DNA of 64,000 bases. It comes from Triticum aestivum. Lineage: Eukaryota; Streptophyta; Magnoliopsida; Poales; Poaceae. Location of the stretch: the NCBI RefSeq assembly GCF_018294505.1, contig NC_057795.1, positions 229,256,643-229,320,642 on the forward strand, written 5' to 3'. Shown one piece after another: positions 1 to 11,466 of this stretch; positions within the stretch are counted from its first letter, which is position 1, and every line of letters starts with the position of its first letter. The notes below the pieces were generated by a model. It searched no databases and had not been told where the DNA came from. It saw nothing but the letters and a program-made list of their open reading frames with translations. Position numbers and translations under genes: made by a program.

Positions 1-1180
1 GCTAGTGAGGGGTGGGAAGTAAAATACCAGTCAGGCTGTTGTCAACACAATCCTTGAATGCATTGTTTAGTGGGTCATTGTCAGCCATCAGCTTCCCAAG
101 CTTCTCTTGTGCTTTTTTCATTATATGCCAGCGGCAATTCCTGTGTACTATCCCGATGAACACCTCATCAATAGCACTCCTCATTGCAAAATATTGATCT
201 GTTATTATGTTCTTTGGCGCAATTCCACCCATTGCATGCAAGAATGCATTAAACAGCCACACAAAGTTACCAGATAGTTCGTTTCGAACAAACCCACAAC
301 CAAATTGGATCGACTGCCCGATTATTAATGCCAATGAAGGGTGCATAGGGCATTTTGTACATGTTTGTCATGTATGTTGTGTCAAATGAGATGACATCAT
401 TGTATCTAGCATATGCCCTGCGCGACGCACCATCTATCCAGAATAAATTTTCCACTCTGTCCTCATCATCAAGCTTTATTCTCCAATAGAAATCTGGATC
501 TTGTGCCTTCATATCTTGGAAGTACGAGATTGTGCTCCCCACATCAGCATGGCGGTACTCCATCCGGAATTTAGCTCGCTGGTTTGCGATGTCCTTTGTT
601 GTGTATGGTACATCTTTAGGATTCCCGTAGAACCATTCCATTAGTTGCATCTGTCTGGCTGTCTCTATGTTGCATCCGTGCAATATCTTCAAGAAGTCCT
701 GCTCATCTTTTGGAATGTTCCTATGTGATGATAGGAACTTTGTCAAGGACGGCTTTCTTATTAGAGGGTGGTTGTGGTCGTCGTTGAAGCATTTGACTCT
801 CCACCACGCATCCGTGTGGGTGATGTAAAGGTGGGCCGGACATCCCGACCTCACAACCTTCCCTCTTTTCCTCTTCTTCACGATGCCTTTTGGGTCCTGC
901 ACATCCTCTATCTCTTCCTTGTTTGTTTTTGGCTTGCCGTATTTCCAACAAACCAAGAGGACTCCGCTTACAGTATTGTTTTTCTGTATTCCAGTCTCAT
1001 TCCAAACCCATGTCTCTGTGCATATTGCCTGTAGTGTTCATAAGCTTCCTCAAAAGTATCAAACTTCACCGTTTCATCAGGAGGTTTTGGTCGTGGAGTA
1101 TGCCTCGGTATTTTTGTCTCCCTGTTCAGCATTCTCTCCCCCTGTTTTTGGACTCGCTGGCTCGCTGACTGAATGATCAA
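1..1180 (-). pseudogene. FAR1/FRS-like (MULE-derived) pseudogene, 3' end off window
   Basis: Read on the minus strand, this encodes a FAR1-RELATED SEQUENCE-type protein, a plant family derived from Mutator-like (MULE) transposases. The N-terminal piece (about 1090-985) has the FAR1 DNA-binding start (FDTFEEAYEHYRQYAQ). The middle (956-330) continues with the zinc-binding region (SGCPAHLYITHTDAWW, DDHNHPL) and enters the MULE domain at VISFDTTYMTNMYK. The left piece (346-1) carries NIITDQYFAMRSAI and HRNCRWHI. The reading frame changes twice, near 985-1000 and near 325-345, so no intact protein can be made. The C-terminal part lies outside the window. I cannot tell a degenerate host FRS gene from the transposase of a MULE; no intron is visible. 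Confidence 0.85.
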
Positions 1181-2883
1181 AGAAGCTTTCTCTCCCCCCT
1201 ATGCTGCTAGTAGTCAGTTCTTTGCTTGTCTCTCGAACCATCGGGTTGCTTCTAGAAGTAGCACCTGTAATGTTTTTGAAAGTTGTTATTTTGTGTTATA
1301 TTTTCTGCATGCCAAAACTAGTGGTAACTTGTACTCCAGTTGCTTGGTAAAGTTTGCATGCATTAAGATGTTTTTTGTAGCTGTAAAGTGAAAGCATGTA
1401 ATTCCAATTGCAATACAGATTGCATGATAATTCGTATGCAGTAAGTGTGGTAACTGTACCTAAATTCATGGTAACCTGTGTGCATCAAGCTATGTGAATT
1501 GTGAACTGTTTCATGGTGAATGTGATAGTTGTAAATAACATATGGGTGGTAGTTGCAATTCAATTACGATGGTAACAAGTTTGTGTACAAAAATGTGCTA
1601 GCATGATAAATGTTTTACCTTCATCTGTTTGGTAGAATCAAAGCTTGCCGTGTGTGCATATTCACACTGTTGGTTTGTCCCCACACCACTCATCATGACA
1701 TCCACATTACCCCCGTTGTCATGCGCCATTTTCTTGTGTTGCAGCACCTGCTAGCACATATGATTGCACCCATTAATTTTCCACAATTACAAGCAATCTT
1801 GATTATTTTTTCACAACAACTATATTTTTTTTCCTTTTACTGCACTGATTACTTCTGTTTTATAACAAGTATCGTTTTGGCAGTAACCAGCATATGGGAG
1901 TATGACAGCGAGAGTTTCTGTCAACCTCATTTCATGAACATCATTTTTTATCAAAAAAGAATGGTGGCAACAATGTAAATCAACACATGGTATTCTTGTA
2001 GTGTTTTTAGCACCTTTGGTTATGAGTTTTCCTGGTAATTTGTAATGAATTAGCATGATAACTTGTTCTGACATGGGTGTGTTCAATATATAAAGGAAGA
2101 AAAGGATATTTTTTTATGTTGAATAAGTCTTACAGGATGCTGATTACTCAATGCACACACTCTGGTAATCTATTTTCAATCCAGATGGTATGTCATTTTA
2201 ATGAGAAAATTCATACATGTATTTTCTAACTTGCCTGTAAAAAGATGAAATTTAGTCGATCTTTTTGTTGGTAACCTGACTGAATTTGAGTGGTAACTCA
2301 ATTTCAACAGAGGAATTACACACATGTAGTAAAAGTACTACCTTTTTTTGCATGCTTTAGTTCTTGTTGTTTTTTCCCCATGTTTTTCCCCTTGATTTTG
2401 TTGGTATGAAATGCAAATGCAGCATGTGTATAGAGGTTGAATCACTTACTTCCTTTCTTTTTTGCCTGATTATGACGAAATTGGAACGAATTGATGATAA
2501 CCCCTGTGATGTTCTTGTGGTAAACCGGGGCCCTCCCTCAAATCCTTGTGTTTTTGGTGGTGTTTTTTCGTGGTTTCCTTTTTTTTGGTGGATCAGATCT
2601 GGGGCCGAGGTTGCCGGCGATGGAGGCACGTCGGGGAGAGAGGAGAGAACTGATCGGGGCAGGTGGCTGTTTCTTGCGATGGAGGTAAGAAATTAGGTTT
2701 TGGGTTGGTAAGTCACGTGCAGGAGGGGGGAGGTGGGCCAAATGGGTTGTGTTAACTGTCTTGGGCCTCGATGCGTTGCGCGGGGAAGGATGCAGGAGGG
2801 GGGAGGTGGGCCTCGCGAGAGAAGTCTGGGTCGTGGGTGGAACTGCCGAAGTGGGTCGTGGGGAGGGATGCAGGTGTACGATC
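1181..2883. other. AT-rich region with recurring TGGTAA(C) motif
   Basis: There is no convincing coding sequence. The motif TGGTAA, often TGGTAAC, recurs many times in one orientation (near 1321, 1449, 1470, 1569, 2030, 2163, 2268, 2290 and 2516). Repeats of this kind are often found in subterminal regions of DNA transposons. This region directly precedes the FAR1/MULE-like reading frame, so it may be that element's subterminal DNA (inference). At 2719-2811 a GC-rich GGAGGGGGGAGGTGGGCC segment occurs twice about 72 bp apart. Confidence 0.4.
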
Positions 2884-2898
2884 GTGCGGATCTGTCGC

Positions 2899-2924
2899 TA
2901 ACCACCAGTCGGCTGGTGGTTAGT
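2899..2924. repeat. Perfect short inverted repeat (hairpin)
   Basis: CTAACCACCAG is followed by a short spacer and then its exact complement CTGGTGGTTAG. It lies at the far edge of the TGGTAA-rich region and could mark a transposon end. It could also be an unrelated hairpin. Confidence 0.5.
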
Positions 2925-2983
2925 CGCGTCCATATGTTTATATTTTTATTTGGTAATATGCGTCTTATTAGAGTGGAGCATTT

Positions 2984-3350
2984 TGGAGCTCGGCCTCCAT
3001 GAACGCCAGAACTTTTGAAAAAATTAAAATAAAATTTCTTAGTTTAACTTTTTAAAAAATAATTGTACATGCATACAAGGATGTGATGTGTATATGCGTA
3101 AAATTTCAGAATGAAATAACTTAAAATATGAGCTGTGAAAAAAATCATGAACTTTGAGTATGAATAGTGCATTTACTGAAATGCCACATATTTTTTAGCA
3201 CTCATTTTCACGTACAAGATTCTGGAAATTTACACACTTGTACATTATGTCTCTAAGTATATGTGTATTTGTTTAGAAAATAAAAAGTAAAAATGTACAA
3301 ATATGTATTTTGATCATTTCAAATTCGGCCTTCGTGGAGGTCGAGCTCCA
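2984..3350. mobile_element. MITE-like element with terminal inverted repeats
   Basis: The left end (TGGAGCTCGGCCTCCATGAA, 2984-3003) is the imperfect complement of the right end (about 3327-3350). The interior is AT-rich and non-coding. The octamer AGCATTTT lies immediately left of the element (2977-2984) and again just right of it (3354-3361), consistent with an imperfect target-site duplication. The exact borders are uncertain by 1-3 bp. Length (about 370 bp) and structure fit a non-autonomous DNA transposon. Confidence 0.7.
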
Positions 3351-3361
3351 TTCAGCATTTT

Positions 3362-3796
3362 CGATCTCAGTAGTCCTATAAAAAATGATGGAGTACCCGC
3401 TTTTCGATAGCCTCCTGCTCCGAGCCTCTGCAAAGGAGGCCATCCGCGTCGTCCGTTGCGCGAGGGCCTCCCGTGGCTAGCTCCCTGAGGATCCCTCTGC
3501 CATCCGATTTGCCTGTGTGCTCCGCATCCGGACGACTTCCCTGGGGGGTCCATGACGGGTGGGCCATGGGCGCGACTGGGGCCATAGTAGTGTGTGCCGC
3601 CCCGCGCCCGATGGAGAGGCCCCCTCCTGCCGGGTTGCGTCGCTAGCGCCAGTTGGCCGCCTCCACGAGCGAGAGCGCCCTCCACACCGTCTGTTGCTTG
3701 AGGGCGGCGTGGTCCACAGGCACGACCAACTCCAACTCTCTGTGGGGATCTTCGTCGCACTCTCGTTGCTAGATTTAATTGCTGAGATCATGCAAC
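3362..3796. other. GC-rich unassigned sequence
   Basis: A GC-rich stretch between the MITE and the copia LTR. Open frames exist on both strands, but none has a recognisable domain and the longest (minus strand) runs into the MITE. It may be a fragment of an older element or gene; I see nothing identifiable. Confidence 0.3.
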
Positions 3797-4266
3797 TGTT
3801 AATCAGGTCTTATCTAATACACATGAACACTATTTGATTGGATGCATAAATTAGTGCGTAGTAGAGTGATTATACCTCTGTTTGTAGAGGCCATCTTGGT
3901 GGAGGAAGTAGTCTGATGTTGGTGATGAATTGTAGCAACGTAGTCGATCACAACTCCAACACCTTGCCAAAGTAAGGCCAAGCCTTCACGTCAACGTCCA
4001 GCGCGCTCCTGGTTGGATTTGGAGTAGTTATAGGAGGGCACTGTTATCCTAAGAGATACCACAATCAAATATGTGCAGGGATGCCCTCCTTTATATATAG
4101 CGTTGTATATGACATGTGGACCTAACCATAATCGTAATTAGCCCCGCAATCACAGGCAAAATTTCTAATTACCGTTAATTAGTGTTAATCCTGTAATTAA
4201 CTAATGAGCCCACTTTAACTTATGGTAATTAACATATTAACCATTTAATCACTTAATTTTCTAACA
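3797..4266 (-). repeat. Copia 3' LTR
   Basis: On the minus strand the LTR opens with TGTTAG (complement of 4261-4266) and closes with TTAACA (complement of 3797-3802), about 470 bp. A TATA-like box lies at about 4091-4100. The minus strand just outside reads ATCAAGTGGGAGAA, the classic copia polypurine tract next to a 3' LTR. The partner 5' LTR is not in this window, so the outer limit rests on the TG...CA termini only. Confidence 0.75.
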
Positions 4267-4566
4267 TTCTCCCACTTGATTCAATGGTTAATATCATTAG
4301 TCCATACTGCAACAAAGGCATCACACCAAGATAATGTATTCACAACAATAGTATAATCATTACTGGAACCCCAAAATATATAGCATAAGGCTTCATCTCG
4401 GAATGGATAATTATTTATGGTTGGGAGTCTGTATGGGCATGCATCCATACTCCCTAATTATGGTCCTAATAGTTTGCTTCTTCATTGATCATTATGTGCA
4501 CTTAGTAAGTGAAACGAACTTCCTTATTCCAAGTTCAATTATTGAGATCTCATCATTTTAGTTACC

Positions 4567-5078
4567 CCAATAGTTATAGGCTTTCCATTAGACCCATGCT
4601 AGCAATATGTTCTCAAAAGAGATTTGGTGGTAAGCCTTTAGTCAGGGGATCAACAATCATCATAGTACTTATATGCTGAATTTTAATTGTCTGATCTTGG
4701 ACTCTATCTTTCATAACAAGATACTTAAGGTCAATGTGTTTGGCAGCACCACTTGACATGTTGTTACTCGAAAGGAAAACAGCAGCTTGATTATTGCAGA
4801 ATAATGTAAGTGGTTTATTTATGATGTCAACCACTCTAAGTCCGGGAACGAAGTTCTTAAGCCATACAGCTTGCCCGGTAGCCTCAAAACATGCCACAAA
4901 CTCTGATTGCATCGTTGAATATGCAGTAAGTGTCTATTTGCAGATTTTCCATGTAATTGCTCCTCCTACAAGTGTGAAGATATAACCTGATGTGGATTTC
5001 TTACTATCCTTACACCCTGCAAAATCAGCGTCTGAGTAACCCATAATTTCTAGGTTGTCAGTCTTTCTATATGTAAGT
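4567..5078 (-). pseudogene. Copia RNase H and pol C-terminus
   Basis: The minus strand encodes the C-terminal copia RNase H. GYSDADFAGCKDSKKSTSGY contains the first catalytic aspartate. It is followed by the CNNQAAV motif, the AAKHIDLKY segment and, near the end, DPLTKGLPPNLF. The 5' side is broken exactly at the insertion of element A (TAAGT at 5074-5078). The RT half resumes at 11467, and the two halves restore the expected copia order when the insertion is ignored. Confidence 0.88.
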
Positions 5079-5622
5079 TGATACGTCTCCAACGTATCTA
5101 TATCTTTTGATTGTTCCATGCTGTTATATTATCATTCTTGGATGTTTTACAATCATTTTATATCATTTTTTGGTACTAACCTATTGACATAGTGCCCAGT
5201 GCGAGCTGCTGTTTTCTGCTTGTTTTTACATTGCAGGAAATCAATACCAAACGAAGTCCAAACGCAACGAAAATTTTTGTGGATTTTTCTGGACCAGAAG
5301 ACACAAGTTAGGCCGAAGAAGTACCAGAGGGGTGCCCGAGGGGGGCACAACCCACGAGGGCGTGCCTGGGGGCCCCAGCGCGCCCAGGTGGGTTATGCCC
5401 ACCTCGATGGCCTCCCGCACTGCCTCTTTGCTCTATAAATACCCCAATATTTCAGAAACCCTAGGAGAGTCGACGAAAATTAATTACATCCGCCGCAAGT
5501 TCCAGAAACACCAAATCCAATCTAGACACCATCACAGAGGGGTTCATCATGTCCATTGGTGCCTCTCTGATGATGCATGAGTAGTTCACTGTAAACCTAT
5601 GGGTCCGTAATGAGTAGCTAGA

Positions 5623-5655
<33 letters not shown>

Positions 5656-6660
5656 TGATTCTCAATATAATGGTCTCTTGAAGATCCATATGATGTAAGT
5701 ACTTTTGCGGTGTGTTTGTTGGGATCCAATGAACTTTGAGTTTATGATCAGATCTATGTTTTTATCCATGAAAGTTATTTGAGTCTTCTTTGATCTCTTA
5801 TATGCATGATTGATCATAGCCTCGTATTTCTTCTCGGATATTTGGATTTTGTTTGGCCAACTTTATCTATTTATCTTGTAATGGGAAGAGGTGCTTTGTG
5901 ATTGGTTCAATCTTACGGTGCTTGATCCCAGTGACAGAAGGGGAAACGACACGTATGTATCGTTGCTACTAAGGATAACAAGATGGGGTCTATTTCTACA
6001 TAAATATATCTTGTCTATATCATGTCATCGTCCTTATTGCATTACTCTGTTTTTCCATGAACTTAATACACTAGATGCATGCGGGATAGCGGTCGATGTG
6101 TGGAGTAATAGTAGTAGATGCAGGCAGGAGTCGGTCTACTAATTTTGGATGTGATGCCTATATAATGATCATTGCCTGGATATCGTCATGATCATTTGAA
6201 GTTCTACCAATTGCCCAACAGTAATTGTTTTCCCACCGTTTGCTATTTTTCTCGAGAGAAGCCACTAGTGAAACCTACGGTCTCCGGGTCTCTTCTTTAA
6301 TATATTTGCCTTCGCAATATATTTTCCTTTGCTTTTATTTTCAGTTCTATTAAACCAAAAAACAAAAATACCTTGCTGCACTTTATTTTATTTGCGATCT
6401 ATTTATCCAATCTATTACAACCTTCTCCCGTCCTCGTGCCAATTTCTGGCACCATTACCCGAAAGGGATTGACAACCCCTTTAACACGCCGGGTTGTGAG
6501 TATTTGTTATTTGTGTGCAAGGGCTATTTACGTTGTGTTGCGTGGTTCTCCTACTGGTCCGATAGCCTTGGTCTCATCACTGAGGGAAATACCTACTGTT
6601 GTTGTGCTTCATCATCACTTCCTCTTTGGGGATATACCGACGTAGTTCAAGCAAACATCA
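5079..6660 (+). repeat. Element A 5' LTR
   Basis: It starts TGATACGTCTCC and ends GCAAACATCA. A TATA-like box TATAAATA lies at 5434-5441. A (TC)n microsatellite lies at about 5629-5655. The same landmarks occur in the 3' LTR and in element B. Confidence 0.92.
5629..5655 (+). repeat. (TC)n microsatellite in element A 5' LTR
   Basis: An uninterrupted TC run. The homologous site is shorter in the 3' LTR of the same element (about 10450) and about 30 bp long in element B (23911-23941). Confidence 0.9.
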
Positions 6661-6671
6661 AAAGGAATTTC

Positions 6672-6688
6672 TGGCGCCATTGCCGGGG
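6672..6688 (+). other. Element A primer-binding site (tRNA-Asp)
   Basis: TGGCGCCATTGCCGGGG matches the complement of the 3' end of plant tRNA-Asp(GTC), with one mismatch (A for G). It lies 11 bp after the 5' LTR, where the minus-strand primer of an LTR retrotransposon anneals. Confidence 0.85.
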
Positions 6689-6864
6689 AGACATCATCAA
6701 CATCAACCAGGTTCCTAATCACAAACCTCATCTCCTTGCAATTTACATTATTTGCCATTTGCCTCTCGTTTTCCTCTCCCCCACTTCACAAAAATTTGCT
6801 GTTTATTCGCCCTCTCTTTCGTTCGCCATTTTCTCGTCAGATCTATCCGTGTTCTTGCTTTCTC

Positions 6865-7430
6865 ATGACAATGGCTGGTTTGACTGCTCCTCCTTTGTTA
6901 CCAGATTTTGAAGTTTACTTTAAACAAAGACAAAGAGAATATTGACAGATGCTTGGTATAGGCTAATGGAATCCTATCGTGTTTGCAATTTGAAGGGAGA
7001 CGCAAAAATTTTGCTTTGAAATTTTTGTGTAGGATTGGCTTTGCATCATAGACAACTTTTAGATTTTGTCGCAAAAGGGAATTTTATTGAGCTTGATGTC
7101 AATGCTGCCTATGAAATCTTAGAAGGAATTTTGGGGGTTCCACCACAAAAGAAAGGGTTTTCTTTCACCCCAGAGGGAGTTCAAATTTTGGACAAACTTG
7201 GTGATTTGCATAAGCATATGGTTGAATTGCAAAAATATAATTAACCTCTTAAACATCTCAATGGTAGTATCAATCGGATCAAGACTTTGATTACCCTTTG
7301 CAATAAACGGTTGGATATTTTAGATCTCAAGATGGTTTCGTTCCCGGAAAATTTAGGGAAGCGCAAAGAGCCTCCCGGGTTTCAAAAGACCCTTACTAAA
7401 GTGGCAAAGATTAAAGATGACAACACTTAG
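6865..7430 (+). pseudogene. Decayed Athila-type gag in element A
   Basis: The best piece (7035-7244) reads LDFVAKGNFIELDVNAAYEI and continues to HKHMVELQKYN, resembling part of an Athila-lineage gag capsid. The same frame continues after a TAA at 7242 to a stop at 7428. The N-terminal part (ATG at 6865, MTMAGLTAPPLLPDFEVYF) is in another frame and is interrupted by stops at 6943 and beyond. No zinc knuckle, protease or RT follows, so this looks like a relict of the autonomous parent. Confidence 0.65.
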
Positions 7431-9886
7431 ATCCTTCGCATCACGCCTAGCTAGGGGCGTAAAACGATAACGCTTGTTGGGAGGCAACCCAACTTGTAAC
7501 TTTTGCCTTTTGTTTTTCTTGATGTTTTCAATAAAATACCCAATTATGCCTCTGTTTAGATGTGTTTTTGTGGTTTAAATTAGTGTTTGTACCAAGCAAA
7601 GCCTTTGGGATGATTTGGGTGAAAGTTGATTTGATCTTGCTGAAAAACAGAAACTTTTGAGCTCACGAAAATAATTCCCATTTTTAACAGAAGAGTGCTT
7701 TTGGGTTGATTCTTTTTGCAGAATATGAATAAACAAATTATTCACGTTGTCCTAATTTTTTGAGTTATAGAAGTATTCAAAGTTTCCAGATTGCTACGGA
7801 CTGTTCTGTTTTTGACAGATTCTGTTTTCTTTGCGTTGTGTGCTTGTTTTGATGATTCTATGGTTTTCTTTGAAGAGTTTTTGCCATGGAAAAGTTGGAA
7901 TACAGTAGATATAATGCAAAAATAAAATATGAATGGGTTTGCAACAATACTTATAGTACTGGTTTGCTTTCTTATACTGACGGATCTCATGAAGGTTTTG
8001 TTGAGTTTTGTGTGATTGAAGTTTTCAAGTTTTGGGTGATATTACAATGGATGAAGGAATAAGGATTAGCAAAAGGCTAAGCTTGGGGATGCCCGAGGCA
8101 CCCCAAGATAATATTCAAGAAGTAGCAAGCAACTAAGCTTTGGGATGCCCCCGAGTGGCATCCCCTCTTTCTTCTAACAACCATCGGTATTTTACTTAGA
8201 GCTATATTTTTCTTCGTCACATATTATGAGTTTTGCTTGGAGCGTCTTGTATGATATGAGTATTTGCTTGTTTTGCTTTGTGTTTTAAGTCTTGAATCCT
8301 TGCTGGACACATCTTTTTGAGAGAGACAAAAATTATGCTATGCTTGCTCCTATGGTTCACTTAAATTTTTAGAGCCTTGGAATTGCTCTAGTGCTTCACT
8401 TATATCTTTTTGAGCACGGCGTGCTTTGTTATTTTGAAGAAATGCTCTCATGCTTCACTTAGATTTATTTGGGAGTTGGTAAATTTTTTAAGAAATTCTC
8501 TCTTGCTTCACTTAAATTATTTTGAGAGAAAGAAATATTATGCTCATGTTCTTCACTTAAATTTGTTTGAGCTTATTAAAAGCAACATATGAAAACTAGT
8601 CCCAAAGTGATAGATATCCAAGGAGGATATAATAAAAACTTTCATGAAGATCATTGGACAAAATAAACTTGATTCTTTGTCATGGTTTTGAGATATGAAG
8701 ATATGATATGTGAGTCATGTTGATGAGTAATTATGCTTTAGTAAGAATATTGGTGTTAAGGTTTGTGATTCCCTATGCAAGCACGAAAGTCAATAGTTAT
8801 GCAATGAAATTACATCCTACTTGTGGTGCGTTATTTGGTGTTAATTATGCTTGATGCTCGCTTACGAGATTTTTCGTTTCTTGGTTGGATGCTTCTCAAT
8901 CTTTTTGCTAGCCTTCATTTTGCACTAAGTATGATCACTACTTGTGCATCCAAAAACCTTTAGACCAGTTTTGCCATATGAGTCCACTATACCTACCTAT
9001 ATGTGGTATTTCAGTGCCATTCTAAGCAAATTTGCATGTGCCATCTCTAATTTTCAAAATAAATTTCTCTTTTGTGTGCTCGTACCACTCGCGAGGCGGT
9101 GAGGGGTGACCGATGTTTTCCATACTAGATGTGTTATTCTCATGATGAGTGTTTATTCACTTGTCATTGCACGAGAGTACCCCAAAGGTATTAGGGATGC
9201 CCAGTCCCGAAATGAAAAATGAATTTACTTTATGTTGTCAAATAATAAATTCCTCGAAAAGTGTTGGTATGGAGGGCACCCGTGGATATGGTTAGCCATG
9301 GAAAGTGAAAGTATGGTGTAAATAGGAATAAACTTTATTTTCTGTTTGGGAACCGCCTATGATGTATCTAGCATGGAAAGTGTTGGGAAATCTTAAGTCA
9401 TTTTCGTTGGTGGGAAAAGTATGTCTCCCAAAATGTTTTTATCTCTCAATTTTCACTTTGAGCTCTCGCACTTCTACAAATCCCTACTTCCCTCTGCGAA
9501 GGGCTTTCTTTTCTTTATGCAATTTTTTTGAGTCTCCATCTTCTCATATAAAGCACCAACTAAGGGGCACTATGATCGTACTTGAGCGTTGGTATAGCTA
9601 GTATTCGAGTGTGTTTCATGAATGGATCAATGATTGAGCATAATGGGCTAGGGATAACTTGCTTTAGTGTTGATATTTTGAAAGACATGGTTGCTTGTTG
9701 ATATGCTTGAGTATTAAAGTCTTCATGTCAAAACTAGACTATTGCTTTCAACTATATAAAAGTCCAAATGTCCATGCTACAAAGAAAAGAATATGTGATG
9801 AACATGTTAGGCAACATTCCACATCAAAAATTCTGTTTTTATCATTTACCTACTCGAGGACGAGAAGGAATTAAGCTTGGGGATGC
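7431..9886 (+). other. Element A non-coding 3' internal region and polypurine tract
   Basis: AT-rich DNA without convincing frames, closely similar to 26060-28467 of element B. It ends in AATTAAGCTTGGGGATGC (9869-9886), which acts as the polypurine tract before the 3' LTR. A similar AAGCTTGGGGATGC-like motif also occurs internally (about 8080). Confidence 0.75.
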
Positions 9887-11466
9887 TGATACGTCTCCAA
9901 TGTATCTATAATTTTTGATTGTTCCATGCTGTTATATTATCATTCTTGGATGTTTTACAATCATTTTATAATCCTTTTATATCATTTTTGGTACTAACCT
10001 ATTGACATAGTGCCCAGTGGGAGTTGCTATTTTCTGCTTGTTTTTACATCACACGAAATCAATACCAAACGGAATCCAAACGCAGCGAAACTTTTTGTTG
10101 ATTTTTTCTGGACCAGAAGACACAAGTTGGCCCGAAGAATTACCAGAGGGGTGCCCCGAGGGGGGCACAACCCACCAGGGCGCACCTAGGGGCCCAGGCG
10201 CGCCCAGGTGGTTTATGCCCACCTCGGTGGCCTCCCGCACCACCTCTTTGCTCTATAAATACCCCAATATTCCAGAAACCCTAGCGGATTCGACGAAAAT
10301 CAATTCCAGCCACCGCAAGTTCCAGAAACACCAGATCCAATCTAGACACCATCACAGAGGGGTTCATCATGTCCATTGGTGCCTCTCCGATGATGTGTGA
10401 GTAGTTCATTGTAGACCTACGAGTCCGTAGTGAATAGCTAGATGTCTTCCTCTCTCTTTCTTGATTCTCAATACAATGGTCTCTTGGAGATCCATATGAT
10501 GTAAGTCTTTTTGTGGTGTGTTTGTTGGGATCCGATGAACTTTGAGTTTATGATCAAATCTATGTTTTTATCCATGAAAGTTATTTGAGGCTTCTTTGAT
10601 CTCTTATATACATGATTGATTATAGCCTCGCATTTCTTCTCCGATATTTGGGTTTTGTTTGGCCAACTTGATCTATTTATATTGCAATTGGAAGAGGTGC
10701 TTTGTGATGGTTTCGATCTTACGGTGCTTGATCCCAGTGACAGAAGGGGAAACGAGATGTATGTATCGTTGCTATTAAGGATAACAAGATGGGGTCTATT
10801 TCTACATAAATAGATCTTGTCTACATCATGCCATAGTTCTTATTGCATTACTTTGTTTTTCCGTGAACTTAATACACTAGATGCAAGCTGGATAGCGGTT
10901 GATGTGTGGAGCAATAGTAGTAGATGCAAGAAGGAGTCGGTCTACTAATCTTGGACATGATGCCTATATAATGATAATTGCCTGGATATTGTCATGATTA
11001 TTTGGAGTTCTATCAATTGCCCAACAGTAATTGTTTTCCCACCGTTTGCTATTTTTCTCGAGAGAAGCCACTAGTGAAACCTACGGCCCCGGGTCTCTTC
11101 TTTAATATATTTGCCTTCGCGATCTATTTTGCTTTGCTTTTACTTTCAGTTCTATTAAACCAAAAATACAAAAATACCTTGCTGCACTTTATTTTATTTG
11201 CGATCTATTTATCCAATCTATTACAACCTTCTCCCATCCTCGTGCCAATTTCTGGCGCTATTACCCGAAAGGGATTGACAACTGCTTTAACACGTCCGGT
11301 TATGAGTATTTGTTATTTGTGTGCAGGTGTTGTTTACATTGTGTTGCTTGGTTCTCCTACTGGTTCGATAACCTTGATCTCATCACTGAGGGAAATACCT
11401 AACGTTGTTGTGCTTCATCATCCCTTCCTCTTTGGGGAAATACCGACGTCGTTCAAGCAAACATCA
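9887..11466 (+). repeat. Element A 3' LTR
   Basis: It matches the 5' LTR in termini, TATA-like box (10254-10261) and order of landmarks, with scattered substitutions and a much shorter TC microsatellite near 10450. It ends GCAAACATCA, followed by TAAGA. Confidence 0.92.

Larger units (their letters stand above)
5079..11466 (+). mobile_element. Complete Athila-like LTR retrotransposon A (Sabrina/WHAM type)
   Basis: Two LTRs of 1582 bp (5079-6660) and 1580 bp (9887-11466) flank an internal region with a tRNA-Asp primer-binding site and a polypurine tract. Flanking pentamers are TAAGT (5074-5078) and TAAGA (11467-11471), a 5-bp target-site duplication with one mismatch. The interior has only a decayed gag and no pol, so the element could only have moved with enzymes supplied by an autonomous relative. 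The LTR start TGATACGTCTCCAACGTATC and the tRNA-Asp primer fit Triticeae Athila-lineage elements such as Sabrina or WHAM; the family name is from memory. Confidence 0.9.

Noticed and set aside
2899..2924. Hairpin as a transcription terminator
   Set aside because: A stem-loop terminator has no meaning in plant nuclear DNA; a transposon end or chance is more likely.
3314..3760. 148-codon minus-strand open frame
   Set aside because: It extends into the MITE terminus, is compositionally biased and has no domain.
6672..6688. tRNA-Asp-like sequence as a tRNA gene
   Set aside because: Only the 3' 17 bases in complement are present, directly after an LTR; this is a primer-binding site.
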